Assembly: GCF_963169125.1 (NCBI RefSeq)
Contig: NC_084798.1
Location: 107,091,970 to 107,155,969 of the forward strand
Direction of reading: 5' to 3'
DNA length: 64,000 nucleotides
Source: Humulus lupulus
Taxonomy: Eukaryota > Streptophyta > Magnoliopsida > Rosales > Cannabaceae
A program made the translations under genes and the position numbers. Below, piece by piece: positions 22,882 to 32,910 of this stretch. How positions within the stretch are numbered: the first letter of the stretch is position 1; each line of letters opens with the position of its first letter. Under the pieces are notes generated by a model, which saw only the letters and a program-made list of their open reading frames with translations, was not told the origin of the DNA and ran no database searches.

Positions 22882-23314
22882 ACACTGGAAAACTCATTCA
22901 ATGCGTAGATTAAGATCTGGTCGACGTCCATCGTCTCTGTTGAAGCCATCGCCTCTCGGCAACGTTCGTGCTTCAAAAAAATGTCCACCCTGTCTTTGAT
23001 CAATCTCAAGGTGCGACTCGATATGTTGCCCCCCGTGGAAGAAGGAGCAGCCTGCTGAGTCTGGTCGAGTGGGATCGGTGGACAAGGTGTCGACCCGACA
23101 GGATCAGGGGGAGTTTGCTGCTAGTGAGGAGAAGGAGGGGGTGTTACATTTACTGAGGGTCCGTCTGCCGGAGGGCCTGCAGTACGGGCTTTCTTGGCCT
23201 GAGGAGTTTTACTGCGTTCCTCGGGATGCCTTTTGCTCATTTTCTTCTTGCTCGAGGGAGCTTCCGGACCCTCGAGAGCACTGTATATGTCGAACACGTT
23301 CTCAGAGTCCATGT

Positions 23315-23409
23315 CTATAAGAGAAGAAAATACACGAACAGTTAGATACTATAAATGATTGAGTATGTTATGTCAGGAAAAGAAACAAAGAAAATTGTAA
23401 GTGAAATAC
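23315..23409 (-). other. candidate intron 2 of the antisense gene (phase 1)
   Basis: The donor is GCTCGG|GTATTTC (GT at 23409-23408) and the acceptor TTCTCTTATAG (AG at 23316-23315), 95 nt in all, with a pyrimidine-rich 3' part. Exon 2 ends with one base of a codon and exon 3 supplies the next two, so both flanking open frames are kept. Without splicing the frame runs to a stop inside the intron. This is the best-supported of the three introns. Confidence 0.75.
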
Positions 23410-23935
23410 CCGAGCTATCATTACTGGTCGCTACATTATATACTCTACTAGTGTTACACTCACTCTCTGGCATGAAGAAGTCTGAACCTAAATTGGGAGC
23501 GTACTTAAAATTGTCGTCCCCATCAAATAAGTGAAAGGGAATCGGCAAACTATCTAAGAGAGAGAGATCAGTACCATTCTCATCTGAAGATTCGTTGAGA
23601 AGCTCGAGAGGTTCGGTGGCTTTCTTTCTTCCCTTTCCCGTTGGGGCGGAGGGAGCAACTGCCCGAGGGGTGCTGGAGGGTTCCCTGATTGTTACTCTAG
23701 TGGCCCTCCTTGGAGGGGGTTGTGACATATCTGGGTGCTGCTCGGGAACCTCTCCTCCAGTGGCACATCCCGTTGTTGACTCCATCACATCCTGATGGGG
23801 GGCCAAAAGGCCGACCAATCTCAGATTGGCCTCTGTGACCAGCTGTTTGACACTTTTCTCTATGTCGGTCATGCTGGCCAGGAGGGCTGATCACATCTCC
23901 ATGTATGGAGTAGGGTCTGGTCACAACCATGGGCC

Positions 23936-24013
23936 TGAAATGCACTAAATTTCTAAGGGAAATGCAGCAAAAAATTTAAGAAAGATAAACGACCCGTGGT
24001 ACAAAGACTTTAC
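23936..24013 (-). other. candidate intron 1 of the antisense gene
   Basis: The donor is AAGGAG|GTAAAGTC (GT at 24013-24012). Two acceptors are possible: CCCTTAG at 23953 or GCATTTCAG at 23936. The size is 61-78 nt. Neither gives a clean frame, in keeping with other frameshifts in this pseudogene, so the acceptor choice is uncertain. Confidence 0.55.
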
Positions 24014-24678
24014 CTCCTTGAGTGAAGGCCAAGTTGTTCGCAACCATGTCAGTCGTCAGGAAATACTCCTGATGGTACTTCCCCATGTTCGAGATATGAG
24101 TGGTGTCGGTCAGGAAAGTGTGACCTGTCTCCTGGTGACAAAAGTGGAAAAACCCCGTGTTTTCTTGGTTGGGGTAAGATTTTGGTCGAACAGTAAGTTG
24201 ACCTCGTGCGGTGTGGGGACAGGCCATTTTTTGTGGCTATAGAGGATATAGAGTGCATCAAGCATTCTATATCCGTTGGGAGTTATTTGAAAAGGGGCGA
24301 CCTGAAGTAATTGGCCACCCCCTAGAAAAAAGGATGAAGAGGCAGAGTAGCTCCTGCCTCGATGTGGTACCTTGACCAGGCGCTGAAGGCGCCTCCCGGC
24401 ATGTTTGCCCGTTGGTCTTGAGTAGGTTGGACTAGTGTCACCCCAAGGAGTCCATATTTTTTGATGTAATTGGTGATCATCCTGATCGTTACCCGACTGA
24501 CATGTGCAATGTACCATTCATCATCTGGTTGAACAACGTTTCGGGGCTGAGCACGAGTTTGAATGTTGGGGTCAAGAATATTTCCTTCCCGACCACTGGT
24601 CGAAGGAATCCCAGCCTGAGGAGTAGGATGGTTAGAAGGGTTGGAAACTTTCTTTTTCTGGGCAGTGGATTTTACTCT

Positions 24679-25692
24679 ACCCATGGCTAGAAGGTTTGGC
24701 TGAGGTCTATTGGGTGGGTTTCGAGAAAAAGGAATTTCTGGTATAAGCAACGACGGTTGCTCTTCTTCTTCAAGCAATTGGGCAAGCAAAATGTTGTTGA
24801 TAGGCCTTTCACCTCCCCATAGGATCTTGCATGAAAAGTTGTGAACAGAGAAAGGGGGAGGTGAGAAAGTAAAGCCTAAAAATTTGTGTTGAGAGTTAGA
24901 ATAACGTTGCTCTCGTATAAAAGTTAAGTTTTTATACGACCAGCAGTATTCTAGCAAAAACTCCAAGTTTTATACGAGCAGTTTGAAAAACAGATTGAAA
25001 AGCGGAATTAAAAAAAAATTCAGGAAAAAGCTTTTTTGACTCTGAAGGGGCGGGAAAAACCCAGTTTTTCAACTAGCCTAAAAATCGAATTTTTACTTCG
25101 AGTTTATGCCCTAAGACTACAATCTCGACTACCAAGCTGGCTCTTAATTCCTACAAGAAGTTATTTCATCATCCTTTCAAGCATCGGTTAACAATTTCAG
25201 TCAAGACCAGTAAAAATCTCCAAGAACTCAGAAATCAGAAATAGAGATAAACAAGCATTGCATGGCGTATTAACGACTGAAAGGTTTGAAGAAACGTACT
25301 TGTATGAAAATGGAGTAACGTTCTGGGGTGCTAAGTTGATTCGACTGGGTGAGAGCTTCGTGATCCGTCCGAGTTTCTGGTTTCCTGGGGATGTAGCTCC
25401 TGGTTCTTCGGCTTTCTTGAGGATAAAGTTAAAATGTAAAAAGTAAAAAACTGATTCTGAAGGGTTATTTATATTAGCCGAGGAGCGGTTGCCAAGGTAA
25501 TCATAAAGGGTAACTTTTCAAGGCGTGGGGAAGTGTGATAGCCGTCAGACAAGTTATTGGGAAACCGAAAAGACTTGATTAGACATGATTGGTCACCTTT
25601 TTTTGAGAAAGCTTGGGCGGCTCTGACAGATTTCGTGGGGTATTCGAAGAGTCAGTTTCCTAAGTTTACTTATTGCTGGTCACAATAAATAA
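24679..25692 (-). other. upstream region of the antisense gene, up to the PPT
   Basis: There is no conserved ORF beyond the antisense ATG at 24678. An open frame extends upstream to 24966 but its sequence is hydrophobic and unlike the conserved part, so I do not use it. The region would hold the 5' untranslated leader and promoter of the antisense gene. Confidence 0.5.
25465..25474 (-). promoter_or_regulatory. candidate TATA box for the antisense gene
   Basis: The minus strand reads ATATAAATAA with GC-rich flanks (TCGGCTA before, CCCTTC after). It lies about 790 bp upstream of the antisense ATG, inside the element and outside its LTR. No other TATA-like sequence with GC flanks stands out between here and the ATG. 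It is motif evidence only. Confidence 0.4.
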
Positions 25693-25706
25693 ACTTGGGG
25701 GGCAAA
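25693..25706 (+). other. gypsy-2 polypurine tract
   Basis: AACTTGGGGGGCAAA-type purine run ends directly at the TG that opens the LTR at 25707. It matches the usual PPT style of Tat elements. Confidence 0.8.
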
Positions 25707-26320
25707 TGTTTACCATAAATATGGCTACTGATGACGTGGTGAGGATTTCTCACACATGGTTGACAAGTGGCCAAAGTACTGCTCGAATATCGACCAGAGG
25801 CACATCGCTTCACCAGGGGTTAACTTTTAGATACGACCAGGCTGGTCGTATAACTTGATTTACTTCCTTCTTAAACTGTAATCTTATAATAATTGCATTG
25901 AATATTTCTTCATTATAATCTTGAGACGCGATTATTAAGGAAAGATAGGGCACGTTGGCATATGTAACCCTCCTTGAGCCTATAAATAGACATGAAATAG
26001 CTCAAGGAAGGGACTTTTTGATCCCTGAATCTTTTTGCTAAGATAGAGAAAAAGAGAGAGCTATAGTGCAATTATTCATCGTTTTATTGTATTTCTCCCA
26101 AGGTTTGTGAAACTCAAGAATCCTAGTTCTTTGATCACTACTTTGAGATTCAATCTTAATAATAGCACTAAGTGGACATAGGTCATTACCATCGTTTGGG
26201 GCCGAACCACTATAAATCCTCGGTGTTATCTTCTCTTCTGTTAGATTATCTTTCTTACTTGTCGTTTGATCTTTTGTCATATATTTGACTCTGTGTCATT
26301 GGCCAAATCGTGGGTCAACA
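25707..26320 (+). repeat. gypsy-2 3' LTR (614 bp)
   Basis: It starts TGTTTACC and ends GGTCAACA, a nearly perfect 8-bp inverted terminal pair, and follows the PPT directly. It holds a TATA box (TATAAATAG) at 25981-25989 preceded by a GC-containing stretch, consistent with the U3/R promoter. The matching 5' LTR is not in the window. Confidence 0.8.
25981..25989 (+). promoter_or_regulatory. TATA box in gypsy-2 LTR
   Basis: TATAAATAG lies 340 bp before the LTR end. It is the sole strong TATA motif in this LTR and would drive the sense transcript in an intact copy. Confidence 0.6.
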
Positions 26321-26597
26321 CTACTTATTTTGACTTGGTTGTAATACTACTTAATTATTGTGCCTGTGAGGTTTCTCTAGGTCATTTTCTTCTCACGGGG
26401 AACTTTGACAAGTCCTCATGGTTTATTCTTGTTTTGTGACAGAATATTGCTATGTTCTATTATCTAATTAGGCTTCTTATTACTAGGACCTTTTGGCTCC
26501 CTTGATATCAATAAGGGTAGCTAACCCTCATGAATGAAAGAGGTGCCTCTTTATTTCTTTCTTTCTTTCTTTCTTTTTGTCTATATACGCCACCCCC
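26321..26597. other. intergap without recognised content, (CTTT)n microsatellite
   Basis: This 277-bp stretch separates two LTRs. I recognise no coding or element sequence in it. A (CTTT)n microsatellite of about five to six units lies near 26553-26576. Confidence 0.5.
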
Positions 26598-29500
26598 TGT
26601 AACGACCTGGATTTTCAAGACTCAATAATGTGGAAATATAAATGTTTTCATTTGACAAAATGTCTCAATAACCCGTATAAAAAAAACTTTTTAAAAAGTC
26701 GTATGGCCATAGTAAATATTTAATTTAAACATATTTTATAAAGAGTAGAGTCAGCCTAGTTTAGGAAAATTATACAACAATTCCAAAAATAAAACGGTTT
26801 CCCAAAAGGTCGGTCCACATGTACATTTGCAAGGTAGACTCCAGTGCTCATTGCTCTGCCTTTCCCTTGTTCTTACCTACAACAAGAAACAACTAGGTAA
26901 GCGAAAATGATTTTTAAGTTCAACTTTAAAACAAAATCATGTTGAGAATTAGGGTTCCGGATCCATCCGAACCCTGCATAATCAATTTCAAGAACACAAA
27001 GCATCCTGTCAAACTTATGGTCATGCCTAATAACCAATGACAAATTATTTCATATAACCAGATAAATTCATGCACTAAGAAAATCCCAGAACAAGCAGAT
27101 ATATTATATCACAACTATATCTTATCGACAAATATATATCCCTGCACATAGAAAATCTGATAGCAAGCAGATATAATATATCACAATATAATTCAAGACC
27201 ATCACTCGACAATTTCCAACAATTCGGGCATAACACGCCCTCCAGCATAAATGAAAATCTATAAGAGAGAACCGAGTCTCAACAATAAGATCTAGCCAAT
27301 AAATATTCCCATCAAGGGTAACTATCGTGTTACCTAAGACATCGCTACTTTTCCAAGAGTAAATCCCTCACAAGGGTAACCATCAAGTTTCCTAGGGCAT
27401 CACTACTTATCCAATGGTGTAATGGAATTTACATGGTTTTACAGAGACTTCTATGTTAATCAGTGGTACGGGTTAGCAGTTGCCCCTAGGGTGTTCAGCC
27501 TCACTCTAACTTGGCAACCCCTAGTATCTCTAGGCACTCTCACTGAATGGCCAATATTCACGGCTGTTATCCGGGAATAACTTATCAGAGCACTTGCTCG
27601 GGTTCTAACCGTTCACTTATTAAGTAAGCATGAGGGCCCCTATGTCCCATTCATTTTGGCGCCCCTAGGTTTAACCAGCAATCCTCACCTCTTGGCCACT
27701 CGTCGTGATAATGAACCGGACATAATAAAATCAAGTAGTGTGATGGGGATCAACCGTCTAGGATATGACGGATATCTACTGTTCATATTTTCTAAATCAG
27801 CACTCTCTAGACTAACGTCTCTGAGCAACTTTCTACGACAGTGTATATATGTGCATGTGTCCCTATACTAACATACAATACAATAGTCGTTTCATGTTGC
27901 AGCCACACAATATAAGTTGACTTACTTGAGGTGCTTAGCACTCAGCAGAATTTCACCCTCCAATGTTTAGTCCAGTTACGCTAGCCAATACTGTATTTAT
28001 CCATATAGTATACTCGGATTAATTATGGCACTCATAATTCATTATTATTATTTTGGGCAGTTTGGTCATTTTAATAAAATCATTTGTAAAGATTAATGAT
28101 CATTATTTGGTTTTAAACCCATTAAGGAAATTCATACAAAAACATTTGAGACTAAACCCTATGTCTCGGGGAGACCTATCCTAGGGTCTCCATACCTAGG
28201 CTCGGGTATCACAATTTCTTTTTCCCACAATCAGCTAAAAATCTTATTCTTTAAATGCATCGCTATTAACCCATAATTTCAACAAGTCGGTTAAATATAT
28301 AGAAAATTTTAGCCAGTATTATATCCAGAAAATACAAATTAAATTCCTTAATTATTTTTTAAGAAAATAAACTCTTAATTTTCCTTTTATTTTTCTTAAG
28401 GTTTTAATCTCTAAAAACTGTTTTAAGAAAATTGCCTAATTTGTCTTAATTAGGAAAACCGTTAAAAATTTCCCATCCTGACTAGTTGGTATGCCATTTA
28501 GCTCTTTGTAAAATCTTAGATCAAAATGAGCATTTTTTATTGGTGAAATTATTTTCCAACAATGAGGTAAAAATGACCTTATTTTCTAGAACTTATTTTT
28601 TTTCCAAACTTTGACACTTAATAACTTTCAAACCGTTCAGTATTTTCTTACCAAATTTTATAGTGGAATAGTAGGTTATGCCAATAATATTTCCACCAAA
28701 TTTTAGAAAAAAACTGGGTTTATTTGCCCTATAAAGTTGATGTTCAAACTTGGTCCCGAAATCAACAATACAGAAAAACTGTTTTTTTCCTAACTTTGAA
28801 ATAGCATAACTCACTCATTTTTAAATAGTTTTTAGTGTTTCAAAAACTCAATTTTATGTACTCAATCTCAACAACATTACAGTACAATTAAATTTTATAA
28901 AATAAATATACAGTGGATGCTTGATCCCTTGGAAGTCACAGCTCAAAACATGTATTTTGTTTTCAGGTTTCTAACAAAACCATTGGGGGTTTTGGTCCGT
29001 ATTTTCAAAAATCCACACACAAGCATCATAAAAATTATAAAACAACTACCATAACCTTATTACATCACCAATAAGAAACTTTAAGCATTAAATATATAAA
29101 ATAATGCTTAAAAATAAAAACCATAGAATAGCAACCATAAAAAGTAAACTTTTTACCTCTTTGTTGTTCTTGCTTAAGGTTTGGATCTTCCTATTAGCTT
29201 TGGCTCCTTCAAAAACCTTTCAAAACCTTAACCAACTCCCCCCAACAACATAGATAATCAGATATTTTAAAATCTATGGTTAAAACTTTACAAAAGTCTA
29301 GTTTATTGAAACTTTACCTTAGCGAAAACCCTTCCTAGACCAAAGCTTAAATGCTTCCAAGCCTCCTTACTGTTCTTGAGGTTGAAGATGGAGAGAAAAC
29401 ATGAGATAGTTTTAAAAAAGATGATAGTGAAACTGACAGAGGGTTTGGTCGGTTTTGGGGGTTAGAAGAGCTTACAAAGCTCTAAAACATATCCTAAAAA

Positions 29501-30290
29501 CACTCAAGTGTTTTACTATCCACTTGGTGCCTTTAACCCTTATAGTTAAAATGGGATTAAACTTAAAACCATTTGTTCCACCCAAATAATTTCCCACATG
29601 GCCAGCCACCCCTTTAATTATTTATGTATCATATATATATATATATAATATAAAGGTCAATAAATATTTCCTAAGAGGAAAAAATCTACTTTGACTTCCT
29701 ATAACCTTTTTCACCCTTATTAACTTTTAAACACAAAACTTAAAACATAATAATTAAATTAAATGTCTCTCGCATTTAATTTAATTAATCATAATAAAAT
29801 TTAACTTAAGGTCCATTTATGGAATAAAATTCCCCAATTAGTCAAAATTAAGCATTTAACACAAAATGCCCTAAAATTTCCATTTTCTCTTAGGTTTATT
29901 ATTTTTTACCAAACTTTAATTTTTATGAATGTATTTTATGCCCAAAATATATTTTTCATAGTTTTTCATTTTATTTTCCAAGATTTTTACCCGATCAGGG
30001 TTTTTATGTCGGTCTAAGACCGAAAGTCTTATCTTGACTTTTAAATCACAAAATTCATAATTTGGCTACCAATAACTCATGGAATAATTTCCAAACAAAT
30101 ATAATATTATTTAAAATAATATTCTTAACTTGGGGAAAAAATCCCGACCTGAGTCGTTTAAAGGTACCCAAAAACGCTGGACTTAAAACCCCCAAATGGT
30201 CTGTGGGATTTATCTCATTGAGCACTTTGGTCGTTTTATCCCCACCATGTTCTCAGATCTGTTATATGGTTGTTTTCATGAGAAAAAAAT
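26598..30290 (-). repeat. chromovirus-type LTR remnant (probable solo or truncated LTR)
   Basis: The plus-strand edge TGTAACGACC at 26598 is the inverted form of an LTR end (minus strand ...GTCGTTACA). Minus-strand features are LTR-like: a TTTTCTCTCCATC transcript-start type tract near 29390, and a GGTAAAG leader motif near 29325, as in the gypsy-1 LTR. No PBS follows the 3' end and no gag or pol is present. The 5' part seems lost where it meets the tail of gypsy-3 near 30290. The region is AT-rich with a (TA)n run near 29630-29646 and has no credible ORF. Confidence 0.5.
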
Positions 30291-30472
30291 AACAACTAGG
30301 ATGGAAAAGGAAATATTCTCGTTAAAGATAGGTAGATTACAAAGGTGCTCATGGCAGTATTGCATCTATTGAGGCTTTTGAGATAACCTCCTTAATTCTT
30401 AACTATTTAACCCGACATTGCATACTTAGACAAAGTAAAGACATTCTTGCCTCAGATATGGAGCTCTTACTA
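30291..30472 (-). other. short tail after gypsy-3 integrase stop
   Basis: About 180 bp follow the integrase stop of gypsy-3 before LTR-like sequence of another family begins. No PPT or gypsy-3 3' LTR start (expected TGTGGATGCC) is visible, so the element is 3'-truncated here. Confidence 0.45.
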
Positions 30473-31660
30473 ATAGTATTTTTTTAGGTGCTCTGCGTTC
30501 CACTCTCTAGGTACCATGGTATCATTCAAACGTGCTAGCTTTTCGATGTTAAGGGGCACAACTTGGGCAACCTAGTAGGGTCCCTCCCAGTTAACCCCTC
30601 GTACGCCCACTTTTGGGTCACGAGTTTTTGGCACGACTTTCCTTAACACAAGGTCTCCTACCGTGAATGCCCTCTCTCACACCCTTGAGTTATAGTACCT
30701 TGCGGCCAGCTGTTGGTATGTTGCCAACCTCAGCTGTGCCTTTTCTCTTCTTGCCTCCAACAGGTCCAAATTTTCAGCCAACGCTGCATGGTTAGCCTGG
30801 TCATCGTATGCTTGTACACAAAAAGAATTGACTTTCATTTCTATGGGAAGAACTACCTCAAACACATAGGCTAAGGCAAAAGGTGTTTCTCTGGTATTCG
30901 AACAAGGGGTGGTCCTGTAAGCCCAAAGCACATTAGGCAGTTCTTCGACCCAAACTCCCTTCAACTTTTCCAATTTGGTTTTCAGGTTCTTCTTGAGGAT
31001 CTTGTTGATGGCTTCCACTTGTCCATTGGCTTGTGCGTGTACTACAGCACAAAAACTCCTCTTGATCCCCCTTTCTGTACAATATTCATCGAACAAGCAT
31101 CCTTCAAACTGGGTGCCATTTTTGAAGATTTTCTTGTAGGCCACCCCATACCTATAGATGATAAGCTTGTTGACAAAGGCGGTGATTTGCTTGGCCATTA
31201 TATTGACTAGAGGCTCTGCTTCAACCCACTTCGTACAGTAATCCACTGTTACAATCATGTACTTTGCTCCTCCTCCTGCTGCTAGTAACACGCCAATCAA
31301 GTCGATCCCCCACACAACAACGAGCCATAGACTGTTCATGCTCACCAGCTCATTTGGTGACTGTCTAGGGTAGTTTACATGCCGTTGGCACTTGTCGCAT
31401 GTCCTTGCGAAGTCGCTCGCGTCCTTTTCCATGGTAGGCCAATAATTCCCATGTCGCATGGCCTTTTTTTCGTGGATTGCCCCCTAGCATGATTTCCACA
31501 TTCTCCTTCGCGTATCACTAGTAAAACATTCACAGCTTCCTCCTTGTTTATATATTGGAGGAGCGGGGTCGAGTAGCCTCTTTTATACAAGACTTTATCA
31601 ACTAGGGTGTATCTGGAGGCTTTGTAAAGCAGCTTACTGGCATCCTTTTTGTCCAAAGGA
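30473..31660 (-). pseudogene. gypsy-3 integrase
   Basis: The zinc-finger region lies near 31600-31370 (H in IREGECGNHARGQS, Cys pair CDKCQRH). The core (31459-30677) has Asp in WGIDLIGVL. The second Asp, in the usual DNGTQF motif, is Lys (KNGTQF, codon 31121-31123). Glu is kept in ANGQVEAINKIL. The C-terminal domain (VGDLVLRKV, NWEGPY) reaches the stop at 30473 after crossing a stop near 30676. A frameshift near 31460 separates the zinc finger from the core. The domain is inactive by the lost Asp alone. Confidence 0.87.
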
Positions 31661-32230
31661 AACGTTCAATCACTTAAGTACCTCAAGATGGGTTTGGTCC
31701 ACGAACCCTCGGGGACGTTGACCATGTGAACTTCCCTCTCTGCGATACTTTGTTTGGAAAGGTATTCCATGGGGATGGACTCAAGCATATCTCCATCTCG
31801 GGTGGAGGCGAGCTTTGCAAGATCATCGACATTCATGTTTTGCTCTCTTGGGATTAGTTCTATGGTATAATGTTCCAATAGGTCCAAATACCCTTTCACC
31901 TTGGACATGTGTGCAGCCATCTTTGGGCCTCTTGCTTTATATTAACCTTTCACCTGAAATACAACCAATTGTGAGTCACTAAAAATATGAAAATGTGTTA
32001 CCTTTAGCTCCTTGGCTAGTCGCAGGCCAGCAAGGAGTGCTTCATATTCTGTTTCATTGTTGGAAACTTCAAATCTGAATCTTATTACACAATACATCTT
32101 GTGCCCCCCAGGTCCCGTCATTACTATGCCAGCTCCTGCCCCTTCTCGTTTGATGCTCCGTCCACATGGAGGCTCCATTCTTTAGGTTTCTTTTCTTTTC
32201 CTTCGTAAGTCGGTTCATTTTCTCCTATTT
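31661..32230 (-). pseudogene. gypsy-3 archaeal-type RNase H and linker
   Basis: The frame 32178-31942 reads GAGIVMTGPGGHKM, NNETEYEALLAGLRLAK and HIFSDSQLVVFQVKG, the Glu and Asp motifs of the second RNase H of Tat elements. The N-terminal strand with the first Asp is disturbed by a frameshift near 32180. A stop near 31940 precedes the linker (31920-31666: YTIELIPREQNMNVDDLAKL), which leads to integrase. Confidence 0.82.
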
Positions 32231-32910
32231 CTTCCTCTTCATGGGGTCGGTAGGTAAACTAGACTATAAATTCTGAAAGTACCTGCATGTTGATTGAGAT
32301 TCTTGGGGTACAAATGATGTCGAACTGACTCAATTCAATCGACCATTTTAGCAAACTTCCTGAAGTCTCTAGTTTATACAAGACTTGACGCATAGGGGTG
32401 TTGGTGAGCACTTCAATAGCATGAGTGTGAAAATAGGGCCTTAGCTTTCGCGAGGCCACCACCAAGGCATATGCTAATTTTTCCAGTTTTGGGTACCAGG
32501 TTTCTGCATCTACCAACCGCTTGCTAAGTATAGATATAACCTTTCCCTTTTTTTGGACTTAGCCAAAAGGGGCGGTTTTCCAAGGTGTTCTTTTAGCTTA
32601 GCAAAGGCTTCCTGACAATCTTCATCCCAAGCAAACTTTTTTCTCCCTTTAAGGTTGTAGAAGAAGGGGAGACACTTGTCGGTGGATCTAGAAATGAACC
32701 TGTTAACTGCTGCTACCCTCCACGTCAAGCATTGCACCTCCTTTTTGTTTCTTGGTGGGTTCCTTTCCAATAATGCTCTGATTTTATCAAGATTTCCCTC
32801 AATACCACGGGAATTTACCATAAAATCGAGGAACTTCCCCAACGAAACTCCAAAGGTCCACTTGAGTGTGTTCAACTTTAATGTGAATCTTAAGAGGGTG
32901 TCAAACATTT
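32231..32910 (-). pseudogene. gypsy-3 RT C-terminal part and RNase H
   Basis: The frame 32935-32510 covers the RT thumb and connection (GKFLDFMVNSRGIEGNLDKI, then a zone of VAAVNRFISRSTDKCLPFF). A frameshift near 32515 leads to 32516-32259 (EKLAYALVVASRKLRPYF, the retroviral RNase H region). The block begins at the copia-2 insertion point. The coding phase there matches the phase at 47026, where the upstream block stops. Confidence 0.85.

Larger units (their letters stand above)
22216..24678 (-). pseudogene. antisense gene of gypsy-2 (Transposase_28 / putative gypsy-type domain), four exons
   Basis: A minus-strand gene lies downstream of pol. Exon 1 (24678 to about 24014) starts MGRVKSTAQKKK and carries the domain known as Transposase_28: GATLPLHPFF, VAPFQITPNGYRMLDALYI, WPVPTPHEVNLLF, YHQEYFLTTDMVANNLAF. 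Exon 2 (to 23410) is Pro/Thr-rich and acidic. Exon 3 (23314 to about 22880) has basic KKKMSKRHPEE-type stretches and ends DQILIYALNEFSS. Exon 4 (to the TAA at 22216) is a strong coiled coil (EELSEKQAALDKAIKKKD). Three GT-AG introns separate them. Breaks: loss of one T in a T-run at 24322-24328, another frameshift near 24150, frame changes near 23870 and 23118, and stops near 22733 and 22343. Antisense ORFs of this kind are known in Tat elements. Their function is not established. Confidence 0.75.
15700..26320 (+). mobile_element. Ty3/gypsy Tat-lineage element gypsy-2 with antisense gene, 5' LTR missing
   Basis: The order is gag, protease, RT, RNase H, a second RNase H of archaeal type and integrase, then an antisense gene, a PPT and a 3' LTR. 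The extra RNase H and the antisense ORF after pol are hallmarks reported for the Tat lineage. The left end is undefined: the region before gag carries an unrelated LTR fragment. Stops, frameshifts and two replaced catalytic residues show that it is not autonomous. Confidence 0.82.

Noticed and set aside
24679..24966. Upstream extension of the antisense ORF to an earlier ATG at 24966
   Set aside because: The added part is aromatic and unlike Transposase_28 proteins, while the ATG at 24678 opens a basic N terminus followed directly by the conserved region.
26598..30290. Possible host gene or promoter in a 3.7-kb stretch without retroelement ORFs
   Set aside because: Its end has an LTR terminus and its leader-like motifs match chromovirus LTRs. 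No coding exon pattern could be read.
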